A DNA stretch of 64,000 nucleotides from assembly GCA_002449695.1 (NCBI GenBank), contig DJXI01000085.1, forward strand, positions 47,968 through 111,967. Reading direction: 5' to 3'. Both the position numbers and the translations under genes were made by a program. The DNA comes from Verrucomicrobia bacterium UBA7008 (GTDB taxonomy: Bacteria > Verrucomicrobiota > Kiritimatiellia > RFP12 > UBA1067). Position 1 is the first letter of the stretch. Each line of letters opens with the position of its first letter. Under the pieces are notes generated by a model. The model had not been told where the DNA came from, ran no database searches, and worked only from the letters and a program-made list of their open reading frames with translations. Shown here piece after piece: positions 24,241 through 32,295 of the stretch.

Positions 24241-25033
24241 AATCATCCGGCCTTTCAATCGGCGCGTCGTCGGGGACCTCCTTCGACGGCAGGATCGTGA
24301 TTTCGTGGAACGCCGCGTTCTGGTAGACGATCACGCGGTGCTGGCGGAGGAGCTCGAGGAGCGCGAGGAAGGTGACGATCACCTCGCCCTTGGGCGCGTC
24401 GTCGGCGAACAGGGTGGCGAACGAGACCTGGCCCTCCGTGCGCGTGCGCTCCAGCACGTAGTCCATCTTGTCGGGCACGGAGAAGCGGATGCCCTTGAGC
24501 TCCTCGTGCGGGATTTCGCTCGCCCGCGCCAGCACCTCCTGGAACGCGGTCAGCAGGTCGTAGAGGTCGAGGTTCGCGAGCGCGCCGCGCGCATCCGCGG
24601 CGGTCTTCTCGAACTTGGGGCGGCCGCCGCCGTAGTCGAAGCTGTTGGCGCGCAGCGCCTCCATCGTCTCCAGGCGCACCGCCGCGTCCTTGAACTTCTT
24701 GTATTCGACGAGCTGGCGCACGAGGTCGAGGCGCGGGTCGACCCAGTCCTCCGCGCCGTCCTCGTTCGCGGTGCGGCGGCTGACGGGCAGGAGCATGCGC
24801 GACTTGATGACCATCAGCGTCGCCGCCATCACGATGAATTCGCCGGCGATGTCGAGGTTCAGCGCGCGCGCCGTCTCGATGAACTTCATGTACTCCGAGG
24901 TGACGTGCTCGATGGGGATGTCGTAGATGTCGAGCTCCTCGCGGCGGATCAGGTACAGCAGCAGGTCGAGAGGACCCTCGAACACGTCGAGGTTCACCTT
25001 GTAGTCGTCCGCGAATAACTGGTCCTGCGCCAT
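24233..25033 (-). CDS. scpA: Segregation and condensation protein A
   Basis: 266 residues, the kleisin that bridges SMC heads. Starts with YKVNLDVFEGPLDLLLYLIRREELDIYDIPI, the classical ScpA N-terminal helix set, and ends with a winged-helix part (VTFLALLELLRQHRVIVYQNAAF). First gene of an operon with scpB, LysM genes, purD and the MBL gene. ATG 25033 lies nine bases after a TGATATACT promoter and has no Shine-Dalgarno, so translation probably begins at or near the 5' end of the message. Confidence 0.93.
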   Translation of the reverse strand: MAQDQLFADDYKVNLDVFEGPLDLLLYLIRREELDIYDIPIEHVTSEYMKFIETARALNLDIAGEFIVMAATLMVIKSRMLLPVSRRTANEDGAEDWVDPRLDLVRQLVEYKKFKDAAVRLETMEALRANSFDYGGGRPKFEKTAADARGALANLDLYDLLTAFQEVLARASEIPHEELKGIRFSVPDKMDYVLERTRTEGQVSFATLFADDAPKGEVIVTFLALLELLRQHRVIVYQNAAFHEITILPSKEVPDDAPIERPDDYE

Positions 25034-25042
25034 AGGTTCAAT

Positions 25043-25051
25043 AGTATATCA
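25043..25051 (-). promoter_or_regulatory. Extended -10 promoter of the scpA operon
   Basis: TGATATACT followed by ATTG on the minus strand, nine bases before the scpA start codon. Confidence 0.72.
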
Positions 25052-25100
25052 TAATACGGCCCGCCGCGGACAGCGCGCGACGGGAAACGGCGCTTCGAGG

Positions 25101-25148
25101 CTTCTAGACGTCTCGGTTTCTAGAATTCCAGGATTCTAGACTTCTCGT
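25101..25148. repeat. TCTAGAATTC-type repeat at the end of the 25136 gene
   Basis: CTTCTAGACGTCTCGG, TTTCTAGAATTCCAGG and ATTCTAGACTTCTCG are three degenerate units of a TTCTAGA-based repeat. The last one forms the stop codon and final codons (REV) of the small membrane gene. Confidence 0.6.
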
Positions 25149-25414
25149 CTCCTCGAATAGCGGAAGTAGAGCGCGAGGTCGGTGGAGACGAGCGCGATGT
25201 CGGCGAGGTAGACCCACACGAGCCAGTCGTTGCCCGCGTCGGCGTCGAGGAGCCGCGCGGCGACGCCCAGCAGGTAGCCGGCGATGACGATCATCATGAA
25301 GAGCGGCGACTTGCCGTCCACGCGTTTTGCCTTGAGCGTCTTGGCGATGGCGAACGGCCACGAAAAGCCGAACGCGAAGAGCATGCCGAATTCAAGTCCG
25401 TGTGCCAGATCCAT
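25136..25414 (-). CDS. Small membrane protein, PQ-loop/SWEET-like (tentative)
   Basis: 92 residues with three hydrophobic helices. The segment FGFSWPFAIAKTLKAKRVDGKSPLFMMIVIAGYLLG resembles half of a PQ-loop (SemiSWEET-like) repeat, with SWP and KS at the usual places; the match is from memory and uncertain. One base separates its start from the prepilin peptidase stop, so it ends the exbB-to-pilD gene run. The final residues are encoded by a repeat (25101-25148). Confidence 0.6.
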   Translation of the reverse strand: MDLAHGLEFGMLFAFGFSWPFAIAKTLKAKRVDGKSPLFMMIVIAGYLLGVAARLLDADAGNDWLVWVYLADIALVSTDLALYFRYSRRREV

Positions 25415-25415
25415 G

Positions 25416-26267
25416 TCAGTTCACTCCCAGAAGTTTCAAGTACCAGGCGACCGTTTCCGGGCCGCAGAACATCCACGCGAGACAGCCGAGGCAGATGTAG
25501 GGGCCGAACGGAATGGCGACGAACTTCCCCAGCTTCGCCTTGGAAAGAAGAATCATTCCGATGCCGACGATCGAACCGGCGACGGCGGACGTCATGAGCG
25601 TGAAGAGGACGGCCACCGGCCCGAAGAGCGCGCCGACCGCGCCCATGAGGAACACGTCGCCCATCCCCATCGCCTCGCGCTTGAACGCCTTTGAGCCAAG
25701 CCACCGGACGAGCCACAGGAGCCCGAAGCCGAGCGCGAGCCCGCCAACACAATAAAGGAGGTAGTTTTCCCAGTAGATCTTTCCCCAGAAGAAAAAGTAG
25801 TCGTAGGCGTTGGCGACCAACCCGAGCGCCATGCCGCCCACCGTCACGAAGTCGGGCAGCAGCTGGTGGTCGAAGTCGATGAACGAACCGACGATCATGA
25901 GCGCGATCCAAATCCAATAGACAACAAGAAAGTGAAGCGGCAGTCCGAACTTCAGCATGTGCAGGAATGCTGCGAGGAAGAGGACGCCGCCCAGCAGCTC
26001 GATCAGGATGTAGCGCGGCGAAATCGCCGCGCGGCAGTTCGCGCACTTCCCGCCGAGCGCGAGCCACGAGAGGATCGGGATGTTCTGCCACCAGCGGATC
26101 GGCGCGCTGCACTTCGGGCAGTGCGACGGCGGCGAGACAATCGACTCGCCGCGCGGCACGCGCCAGATGACGACGTTCAGGAACGAGGCGATGCACGCGC
26201 CGAGCCCGAACGAGAAGCAGGCGAAGACGGGCTTCAGCGCCACAGCGACATCGACGGACGCGCGCAT
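25416..26267 (-). CDS. Prepilin peptidase / methyltransferase (type IV leader peptidase)
   Basis: 283 residues, inner membrane. Two CxxC pairs (HCPKCSAPIRWWQNIPILSWLALGGKCANC) form the zinc/methyltransferase loop. Catalytic aspartates lie in GSFIDFDHQLLPD and GMGDV, the GxGD protease hallmark. It should cut the QTMVEY-type Flp pilins (18268-18667), the TadE-like proteins, and the pseudopilin at 36568. Located between gpsA and a small membrane gene, one base from each. Confidence 0.92.
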   Translation of the reverse strand: MRASVDVAVALKPVFACFSFGLGACIASFLNVVIWRVPRGESIVSPPSHCPKCSAPIRWWQNIPILSWLALGGKCANCRAAISPRYILIELLGGVLFLAAFLHMLKFGLPLHFLVVYWIWIALMIVGSFIDFDHQLLPDFVTVGGMALGLVANAYDYFFFWGKIYWENYLLYCVGGLALGFGLLWLVRWLGSKAFKREAMGMGDVFLMGAVGALFGPVAVLFTLMTSAVAGSIVGIGMILLSKAKLGKFVAIPFGPYICLGCLAWMFCGPETVAWYLKLLGVN

Positions 26268-26268
26268 G

Positions 26269-27255
26269 TCATTCGCTCTTCAGTTCGCGGTTCATCATCG
26301 CGGCGACGGCGTCCTTCGCGGCGAAGCCTTCGTAGCAGACCTTGTAGACGAGCTCGCAGATCGGCATGTCCACGCCGAGCCGCGCGGCGATCTCGTGAAC
26401 GACCTTGGAGTTCCACACGCCTTCGGCGACCATCTGCATCGAGCCGAGGATGGCGTCGACCGTCTCGCCCTTGCCGATGCGCTCGCCGACGGAATGGTTG
26501 CGCGAGTGGCGCGACGTGCACGTGACGATGAGGTCGCCGATGCCGGCGAGGCCCGAGAGCGTCTCCGGCCGGCCGCCGTAGGCGAGGACGAAGCGCTTCA
26601 TCTCGACGAGCCCGCGCGTGATGAGCGCCGCGCGCGTGTTGTCGCCGAAGCCCATGCCGTCCGAGCAGCCGACGGCGAGCGCGAGCACGTTCTTGACCGC
26701 GCCGCCGATCTCGACGCCGACGGGGTCGTCCGACGTGTAGACGCGGAAGAGCGGGCCCGACCAGATCGCCTGCACGCGCCGCGCCTTCTCCGGATCCGTG
26801 CACGCCGCCACGATCGCCGTCGGCACGCCGCGCGCGACCTCCTCGGCGTGCGTCGGCCCCGCGAGCGCGACGAGCGGACCCGTCCCCAGGATTTCCGCGC
26901 CGAGGTCGGTCATGCGGCGGTTCGTCTTTTCGCAGAGGCCCTTCGTGATCGAGACGACGAGCCGGTCGGGCGTGATGAGACCCTTGAACGACCCGACGAC
27001 CGACGCGAAATACTTCGACGGCGGCGCGAGCACGACGACCTCCGCGCCCGCCACGGCCTCTTCGCGGTCGGCGGTCAGCTTCAGCGCGTCGGGCAGCGTC
27101 ACGCCCTTGAGGAAGCGGTCGTTGCGGCGCGTGCGCCGCTGCTCCTCGATGTAGTCGGGGAACGCGCCCCACACGGTCACGTCGTGTCCGTAGCCGGCGA
27201 GCAGCAGCGCGTTCGCCGTGCCCCAGCCGCCATCGCCAATCACTGCAATCTTCAT
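26269..27255 (-). CDS. gpsA: Glycerol-3-phosphate dehydrogenase [NAD(P)+]
   Basis: Makes sn-glycerol 3-phosphate from dihydroxyacetone phosphate for phospholipids. 328 residues. GDGGWGTANA Rossmann motif at the N terminus, LAPPSKYF, SITKGLCEKT, LAGPTHAEEVARGVPTAIV, and GGAVKNVLALAVGCSDGMGFGDNTRAALITRG with the catalytic Lys. The first motif is GDGGWG instead of the usual GxGxWG, a small change. Start overlaps the ribBA stop as ATGA. Confidence 0.93.
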   Translation of the reverse strand: MKIAVIGDGGWGTANALLLAGYGHDVTVWGAFPDYIEEQRRTRRNDRFLKGVTLPDALKLTADREEAVAGAEVVVLAPPSKYFASVVGSFKGLITPDRLVVSITKGLCEKTNRRMTDLGAEILGTGPLVALAGPTHAEEVARGVPTAIVAACTDPEKARRVQAIWSGPLFRVYTSDDPVGVEIGGAVKNVLALAVGCSDGMGFGDNTRAALITRGLVEMKRFVLAYGGRPETLSGLAGIGDLIVTCTSRHSRNHSVGERIGKGETVDAILGSMQMVAEGVWNSKVVHEIAARLGVDMPICELVYKVCYEGFAAKDAVAAMMNRELKSE

Positions 27256-28454
27256 ATCAGGTGCCCCATCTTCGTTTTCTTCGTGTCGAGATAGCGCCGG
27301 TCGTGCGCGTTCGCGGGAATGACGATCGGCACGCGTTCGACGATCTCCAGCCCGTAGCCCTCCAGCCCCGCGATCTTGCACGGGTTGTTGGTCATCAGCC
27401 GCAGCTGCCGGATGCCGAGGTCCGTCAGGATCTGCGCGCCTTCGCCGTAGTCGCGCAGGTCGGGCGCGAAGCCGAGCGCGACGTTCGCCTCGACCGTGTC
27501 CATGCCCTCCTCCTGCTTCTTGTAGGCATGCAGCTTGTTCGCGAGCCCGATGCCGCGCCCTTCCTGGCGCATGTAGACGACGACCCCGCGCCCTTCGCGC
27601 TCGACCATCTCCATCGCGGCGTGGAGCTGCGGCCCGCAGTCGCAGCGCTCGGAGCCGAGCACGTCGCCCGTGAAGCATTCGGAATGGACGCGCACGAGGA
27701 CAGGCGCGCCGTCGGCGACGTCGCCCTTGACGAGCGCGAGATGCTCAAGCCCCGTCACGCGGCTCTTGTACATGCTGAGGCGGAAGTGGCCGTGATCCGT
27801 CGGCAGATCGACCTCCTCGACCTTCTCGACGAGCCGGTCCACCTTGCGGCGGTAGGCGATCAGATCGGCGATCGTCATCATCCGGAGGCCGTGCGTCCGG
27901 GCGAACGCCGTCACGTCCGCGAGCCGCGCCATCGTGCCGTCGTCCTTCATCACCTCGCAGCAGAGCCCCACTTCCTTCAGACCCGCGAGGCGGCAGAGAT
28001 CGACCGTCGCCTCCGTATGCCCCGCGCGCCGCAGGACGCCGCCTTCGCGCGCTTCGAGCGGGAACATGTGACCGGGCCGCCGGAAGTCAGACGGCGCGAC
28101 GCCGTCCTGCACGCACAGGCGCGCCGTCCGCGCGCGCTCCTCGGCGGAAATGCCCGTCGTCGTCGTCACGGCGTCGATGGAGACCGTGAACGCGGTCTGG
28201 TGGTTGTCGGTGTTCTGCGCGACCATCTGCGGCAGATCGAGCTTGCGGCACCACGCGCGCGACATCGGCATGCAGATGAGGCCGCGCGCCCAGGTCGCCA
28301 TGAAGTTGACGTTCGCGGTCGTCGCGAACTCGGCGGCGCAGATGCAGTCGCCCTCGTTCTCGCGGTCGGCGTCGTCGGTGACAAGCACGATCTCGCCGCG
28401 CCGGAGCGCCGCAAGACAGTCCTCGACGGAATCAAAACTCCTGCTCTCGTCCAT
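27252..28454 (-). CDS. ribBA: Riboflavin biosynthesis protein RibBA (DHBP synthase / GTP cyclohydrolase II)
   Basis: Bifunctional, about 400 residues. The N-terminal DHBP synthase part has VLVTDDADRENEGDCICAAEF and RPGHMFPLEAREGGVLRRAGHTEATVDLCRLAG. The C-terminal GTP cyclohydrolase II part has VRVHSECFTGDVLGSERCDCGPQL (zinc Cys) and YMRQEGRGIGL. Start MDESRSFDS (28454) follows GGAG. An upstream ATG at 28481 lies in the tandem repeat 28457-28561, so MKVESGELK would be repeat-encoded. No FMN riboswitch was recognised in the leader. Confidence 0.93.
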   Translation of the reverse strand: MDESRSFDSVEDCLAALRRGEIVLVTDDADRENEGDCICAAEFATTANVNFMATWARGLICMPMSRAWCRKLDLPQMVAQNTDNHQTAFTVSIDAVTTTTGISAEERARTARLCVQDGVAPSDFRRPGHMFPLEAREGGVLRRAGHTEATVDLCRLAGLKEVGLCCEVMKDDGTMARLADVTAFARTHGLRMMTIADLIAYRRKVDRLVEKVEEVDLPTDHGHFRLSMYKSRVTGLEHLALVKGDVADGAPVLVRVHSECFTGDVLGSERCDCGPQLHAAMEMVEREGRGVVVYMRQEGRGIGLANKLHAYKKQEEGMDTVEANVALGFAPDLRDYGEGAQILTDLGIRQLRLMTNNPCKIAGLEGYGLEIVERVPIVIPANAHDRRYLDTKKTKMGHLI

Positions 28455-28456
28455 CT

Positions 28457-28561
28457 TCAGCTCTCCACTCTCAACTTTCAATTCTCCACTCTCCCTTCTT
28501 CCCTCTTTTCACCCTTCCACTCTCCACTTTCAACGCTCAACTCTCCATTCTCAACTCTCAC
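28457..28561. repeat. GAGAGTTGAGAATTG-type tandem repeat between pyrE and ribBA
   Basis: About 105 bases of degenerate units on the plus strand such as CTCTCCACTCTCAACTTTC and CTCAACTCTCCATTCTC, pyrimidine-rich on one strand. It fills the whole gap between the two genes and supplies the ribosome-site region of ribBA. No hairpin or promoter could be recognised in it. Confidence 0.75.
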
Positions 28562-29169
28562 GATCCCGGATGGACGGGCTTCGAGCCGGCCTTGCACATC
28601 GGGCAGTCCTTCGGCTCCCACGTCTCGGGCGTCATCTGCATGAGCGAGAACATCGGGATGCGGCCGAACCTGACCTTGCCGGCGCTGCGGTCGACGAGCA
28701 GGATCACGCCCGCGACGGTGCCGCCCGCCGCCTTGACGAGATCAATCGTCTCCTGCACGCGCCCGCCCTTCGTCACCACGTCCTCGGCCACGACGTAGCG
28801 CTCGCCCTTCTTGATCGCGAAGCGGCGCAGCGCGAGCACCGTGTTCGGCTTGCCGGTCGCGTCCACGCCCGCGCCGGGCACCTTCTCGGCGAAGATGCAC
28901 TTGACGTTCAGCTCGCGCGCGACCTCGTGACCGACGAGAATGCCGCCCACGGCCGGCGAGATCACGCCGTCGATCCGCTGGCCGAGCTTGCCGCTCTTCA
29001 CCGCCGCGCGCGTCACCTCCCGGCAGAGCTTCGCGGCGATGCGCGGATAGCGCAGCACGTTCGCGCACTGGAAGTAGCGGTTGGAATGGAGTTTGGACCT
29101 AAGCTCGAAATGCCCTTCGAGGAGCGCGCCCGTGTCCGTGAATGCCTTGAGTACCTGTTTTTGCGTCAT
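28558..29169 (-). CDS. pyrE: Orotate phosphoribosyltransferase
   Basis: Adds PRPP to orotate to form OMP in pyrimidine synthesis. 203 residues. LRSKLHSNRYFQCANVLRYP near the N terminus, GVISPAVGGILVGHEVAREL, RYVVAEDVVTKGGRVQETIDLVKAAGG (PRPP-binding motif) and a C-terminal CPMCKAGSKPV. The C-terminal Cys pair resembles the group common in anaerobes. AAAGGCAA upstream of ATG 29169. Confidence 0.92.
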   Translation of the reverse strand: MTQKQVLKAFTDTGALLEGHFELRSKLHSNRYFQCANVLRYPRIAAKLCREVTRAAVKSGKLGQRIDGVISPAVGGILVGHEVARELNVKCIFAEKVPGAGVDATGKPNTVLALRRFAIKKGERYVVAEDVVTKGGRVQETIDLVKAAGGTVAGVILLVDRSAGKVRFGRIPMFSLMQMTPETWEPKDCPMCKAGSKPVHPGS

Positions 29170-29183
29170 GGTTGTGTTGCCTT

Positions 29184-29663
29184 TCAATCGATGTTCAGAA
29201 GCTCCCGCCGCGGGAAGGCGAGCGCCGCGTCCGGGTCCGCCGCCGGTTTCGGCTGCACGAGCCGCGCCGCCTTCGGCGCCGCGCGCGTCGGCGGCAGCGG
29301 CTTCAGATCGCTTTCGACCGTCCCCGCCGGCGGCAGGCGGCCGCGCCCGCCGATCTCCATCACCGCGCCCGGCACCGTCTCGGGGATCGCCTCGACGCCG
29401 AGATCGGTCACGAGGTTGCGCACGCCCGCGCTGCGCATGCGCCACGACGCGCGCGTCGCCTCGACCGCCGCGCGCTCCGCCTCCTCGGTCAGCGTCACGT
29501 ACGCGCAGCCCGGCGCGGGCGCGGGACGGTCGGCCGCCGACCGGTAGCCGATGCCGCAGTAGGGGAACGCGAGGAGAAGCGCGAGCGGCAGCGCCATCAC
29601 GCCGGCGAGCGAATAGACCTCGTTGCGCAGGGGGCGCCTGGGTTTGAGCCGGCCGCGGGTCAC
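29184..29663 (-). CDS. Membrane protein of unknown function after ExbB/ExbD
   Basis: 159 residues. GTG start at 29663 overlaps the exbD stop (GTGA). A basic N terminus, one helix (SLAGVMALPLALLLAFPYCG), then a periplasmic part with TLTEEAERAAVEATRASWR and a Pro-rich section. The position of the third gene suits a TonB-like or TolA-like partner of the ExbB/D pair, but no TonB C-terminal domain is visible. The frame is open further upstream, which is shadow of exbD. Confidence 0.6.
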   Translation of the reverse strand: MTRGRLKPRRPLRNEVYSLAGVMALPLALLLAFPYCGIGYRSAADRPAPAPGCAYVTLTEEAERAAVEATRASWRMRSAGVRNLVTDLGVEAIPETVPGAVMEIGGRGRLPPAGTVESDLKPLPPTRAAPKAARLVQPKPAADPDAALAFPRRELLNID

Positions 29664-30139
29664 TGCGCGCCCTGCCTTTCCCGCCGCTCGGCGAAGAGGA
29701 GCCGGGCGATGCCGCGCCGTTTCGCCTCGGCCGCCACCGCCATCAGCCGCCCGGAGGCGACGCGGCCGTCCGCCAGCACGAGGAGCGAATCCTCCTTCGC
29801 CTTGCGCGCGCGCTCCGCCAGCTGCTCGCCGAACGCGGCGAGCGAGGCGGGGTCGTCCATCACATAGCGCGTGTCGTCGAAGAAGACGAGCGTTTCGCGC
29901 GCGGACGGGATGACGAGCGCCACGAGCGACGTCGGCAGCTCCTCGCCGATCGCGGTGTCGGGCAGGCTGACCGCCAGCCCCTGCGCGCGCGTGTAGACGC
30001 CGCTGACGAAAAACAGCATCAGCGTCAGGAGGCCGACCGTGATCCACGGCACCGCCGCCACGAGCGGCCGGAGCCACGCGACCGCGCCGGCCGCCTTCAG
30101 CTCGTTCGCCGCGTGCGCCTCGCTCCAGCCCCACTTCAC
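29660..30139 (-). CDS. ExbD/TolR-family proton channel subunit
   Basis: 159 residues. One N-terminal helix VPWITVGLLTLMLFFVSGVY and a periplasmic domain (SLPDTAIGEELPTSLVALVI, YVMDDPASLAAFGEQL, LLVLADGRVASGRLMAVAAEAKRRGI), the ExbD/TolR fold. The conserved membrane Asp typical of ExbD (as in D25 of E. coli ExbD) is not obvious, so proton coupling may be altered. Coupled to exbB by ATGA. Confidence 0.78.
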   Translation of the reverse strand: MKWGWSEAHAANELKAAGAVAWLRPLVAAVPWITVGLLTLMLFFVSGVYTRAQGLAVSLPDTAIGEELPTSLVALVIPSARETLVFFDDTRYVMDDPASLAAFGEQLAERARKAKEDSLLVLADGRVASGRLMAVAAEAKRRGIARLLFAERRERQGAQ

Positions 30140-30747
30140 GCCGCCGGCTCCTTCGCGTTGGTGGCGAGGTAGCCGACGATCGTCGCCGCCGCCGCCTCCA
30201 GCTCGGTGACGAGGCGGTCCATGCGGATCTTGAGACTGCCGTACATGACCGCCACGGGAATCGCGATGGCGAGGCCGATCGCCGCCGCGACGAGCGCCTC
30301 CATCGTCGCGTCCAGCAGCGCCGCGCGCGAGACGATCTCCTCGCTGTTCAGCAGGAGGACCGTCTTGATGAAGCCGATGACCGTGCCCAGAAGGCCGAGG
30401 AGCGGCGCGATCTGCCCGATGATGCCGAGCGCGGCGAGGCGGCGGTCGAGGCGGCCGATCTCGGCGCGGCCCTGCGCGTCCACGGCCTCGCGCAGGATCC
30501 GGAGCGGCCCGCGGCGGTGGCGGATCGCGGTCGCGACCACGTTGGCGACGGGCACCGACGTGTCGTCGCAGATCGACAGCGCCTCCTGCTCGTTGCCCGC
30601 GTCGAGGATGTTCACGACGCCCTTGATGAAGTCCTGCCAGTCGATCTGAGCGCGGCGCAGCTCGAAGAGGCGCTCGAAAAACACGAAGAGCGCCGACACC
30701 GCCAGCGCCAGCAAAATCCAGAAGATGGGTCCGCCCGTAATCGTCAT
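30136..30747 (-). CDS. MotA/TolQ/ExbB-family proton channel protein
   Basis: 203 residues. N-terminal helix (FWILLALAVSALFVFFERLF), cytoplasmic domain, then GQIAPLLGLLGTVIGFIKTVLLL and a third helix region VAAAIGLAIAIPVAVMYG, the classical MotA_ExbB core. First gene of the long run exbB-exbD-29184-pyrE-ribBA-gpsA-pilD-25136. AAAGGCAGG lies before ATG 30747. Energises an outer-membrane or Tol-type process; the partner receptor is not in this window. Confidence 0.88.
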   Translation of the reverse strand: MTITGGPIFWILLALAVSALFVFFERLFELRRAQIDWQDFIKGVVNILDAGNEQEALSICDDTSVPVANVVATAIRHRRGPLRILREAVDAQGRAEIGRLDRRLAALGIIGQIAPLLGLLGTVIGFIKTVLLLNSEEIVSRAALLDATMEALVAAAIGLAIAIPVAVMYGSLKIRMDRLVTELEAAAATIVGYLATNAKEPAA

Positions 30748-30776
30748 CTCAGCCTGCCTTTCATTCCGTGCCGCAT

Positions 30777-30785
30777 ATTATACCA
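30777..30785 (-). promoter_or_regulatory. Extended -10 promoter of the exbB operon
   Basis: TGGTATAAT followed by ATG and preceded by CGGGATT on the minus strand; leader of about 23 bases with a ribosome site. Confidence 0.68.
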
Positions 30786-30823
30786 AATCCCGACCGCGCT
30801 GAAAACAGGCAGGCGAAACGCGG

Positions 30824-32008
30824 CTACGGCTCCTTCACCGTCACGGCGAGGCCGCCGCCCGCCGTCTCGCGGTAGAGCGACGGAAGGTCGTGGCCGGTGC
30901 GCAGCATCGTCGCCACCACCTCGTCGAACGACACGCGGTGGCGTCCGTCCGACAGGACCGCCATCTCCGCCGCGACAAGCGCGCGGTTCGCCGCGATGGC
31001 GTTGCGCTCGATGCACGGGATCTGCACGAGCCCCTTGACGGGATCGCACGTCAGGCCGAGGAAGTGTTCGAGGCCGATCTCCGCCGCCGTCTCGCACTGC
31101 GGCGCGGTGCCGCCGTAGAGGTAGGTCGCCGCCGCGGCCGCCATCGCGCACGCGACGCCGACCTCGCCCTGGCAGCCCACCTCCGCGCCGGAGATGGAGC
31201 CGTTCTGCTTGATGACGTTGCCGACGAGCCCCGCCGTCTCGAGCGCGTGGATGAGCTCGCGGCGGTCGCACCCGAGCGTCTCGGCGAGATACCGCAGCAC
31301 GCCCGGCAGCACGCCCGCGCTGCCGCACGTCGGCGCCGTCACGACGGTGCCGAGCGACGCGTTCTCCTCGCTCACCGCCGTCGCGTAGGCCGCGACGAGC
31401 CCCGTGCGCCGGAACTCGGGCTGGAGGAAGCGCGCCTTCTGGTAGATCGAGCGCGCGCGCCGCTGGAGCCGCAGGCCGCCCGGCAGCACGCCGTCGTGCT
31501 TGAGACCCGCGTCGATGGCCGTCCACATCGTCTTCAGGACCTGGTCGATGTAGTCCGCGATCGCCGCGCCCTCGGCGTCCTCGACGAGCTGCCACATCGG
31601 CAGGCCCGAGCGGTCGCACGCGGCGAGGATCTCCGCCATGTTCGCGTAGGGGTAGATTTCCGTCTCCATCTCCTTGCCGCCCGGCTCCTTCAGCGCGCCG
31701 CCGCCGACCGAATAGACAAGCCAGGCGTCGCCGCCGTCCGCCTCGAACTTCAGGCCGTTGGGATGGTCGGGCAGGCTCTCGCCCGCGCACCAGACGATCT
31801 CGGTGCGGTCCTCGCCCAGCACGCTCGCGACCGCGCGGTCGGTGAAGTGTCCGCGCCCGGTCGCCGCGAGCGAGCCGTAGAGCGTGACGCGGAAGTGCGC
31901 GGCCGACGGGTGCCGCGCGCGATAGAGCTCCGCCGCGCGCGCCGGCCCCATCGTGTGGCTGGATGACGGCCCGAGGCCGATGCGATAAAGTTCCCTGAGC
32001 GATTTCAT
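30824..32008 (-). CDS. sdaA: L-serine ammonia-lyase, iron-sulfur type
   Basis: Converts L-serine to pyruvate and ammonia with a [4Fe-4S] cluster. 394 residues, single-chain form. LYRIGLGPSSSHTMGPARAAELY at the start, GTVVTAPTCGSAGVLPGVL, VGCQGEVGVACAMAAAA, and GLTCDPVKGLVQIPCIERN with the cluster Cys. ATG 32008 (MKSLRELYRIG) has GGGGGAA upstream. Transcribed alone; a weak TGGTAATCT promoter lies about 56 bases upstream. Confidence 0.92.
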   Translation of the reverse strand: MKSLRELYRIGLGPSSSHTMGPARAAELYRARHPSAAHFRVTLYGSLAATGRGHFTDRAVASVLGEDRTEIVWCAGESLPDHPNGLKFEADGGDAWLVYSVGGGALKEPGGKEMETEIYPYANMAEILAACDRSGLPMWQLVEDAEGAAIADYIDQVLKTMWTAIDAGLKHDGVLPGGLRLQRRARSIYQKARFLQPEFRRTGLVAAYATAVSEENASLGTVVTAPTCGSAGVLPGVLRYLAETLGCDRRELIHALETAGLVGNVIKQNGSISGAEVGCQGEVGVACAMAAAAATYLYGGTAPQCETAAEIGLEHFLGLTCDPVKGLVQIPCIERNAIAANRALVAAEMAVLSDGRHRVSFDEVVATMLRTGHDLPSLYRETAGGGLAVTVKEP

Positions 32009-32070
32009 GGGCGATTCCCCCAAGCGAGTCCACGGCCGTTCGCTCCCCCTGAGCGAGCGGACCGGCCGTT

Positions 32071-32079
32071 AGATTACCA
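32071..32079 (-). promoter_or_regulatory. Possible -10 promoter of sdaA
   Basis: TGGTAATCT on the minus strand, a weaker match to the local pattern, about 56 bases before the sdaA transcript would reach the start codon. Confidence 0.4.
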
Positions 32080-32139
32080 TATTCGGCGTCAAAAGGCAAC
32101 CGCCCCGCCCGGACGGCCCTGCGCGGCATCCTCCAGCCG

Positions 32140-32229
32140 AGGAGCGGCGGGCGGCAGGAGCGGCGGGCGGCAGGAGCGGCGGACGGAAGGAGCGGCGGGC
32201 GGAAGGAGCGCAGCGAGTGGAGTCCGCCG
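32140..32229. repeat. 16-bp tandem repeat, left flank of the nuclease gene
   Basis: AGGAGCGGCGGGCGGC repeats at a strict 16-base period: 32140-32155, 32156-32171, 32172-32187, 32188-32203 and a decayed fifth unit from 32204. The last 46 bases (32184-32229, ending in GTGGAGTCCGCCG) are repeated exactly at 33433-33478. The rest of the 32009-32295 gap holds the sdaA and nuclease promoters. Confidence 0.85.
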
Positions 32230-32237
32230 AGACATTA

Positions 32238-32246
32238 TGGTATACT
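32238..32246 (+). promoter_or_regulatory. Extended -10 promoter of the HEAT/nuclease gene
   Basis: TGGTATACT followed by ATC; leader of about 43 bases with GGAGGA before the gene start at 32296. Confidence 0.65.
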
Positions 32247-32295
32247 ATCAGCCTGAACGATTCGAACACCACCAACCGGCACGGAGGACGAGGCG

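Noticed and set aside
28457-28561. An FMN riboswitch before ribBA
   Set aside because: The gap is a simple degenerate repeat without the conserved RFN element segments.
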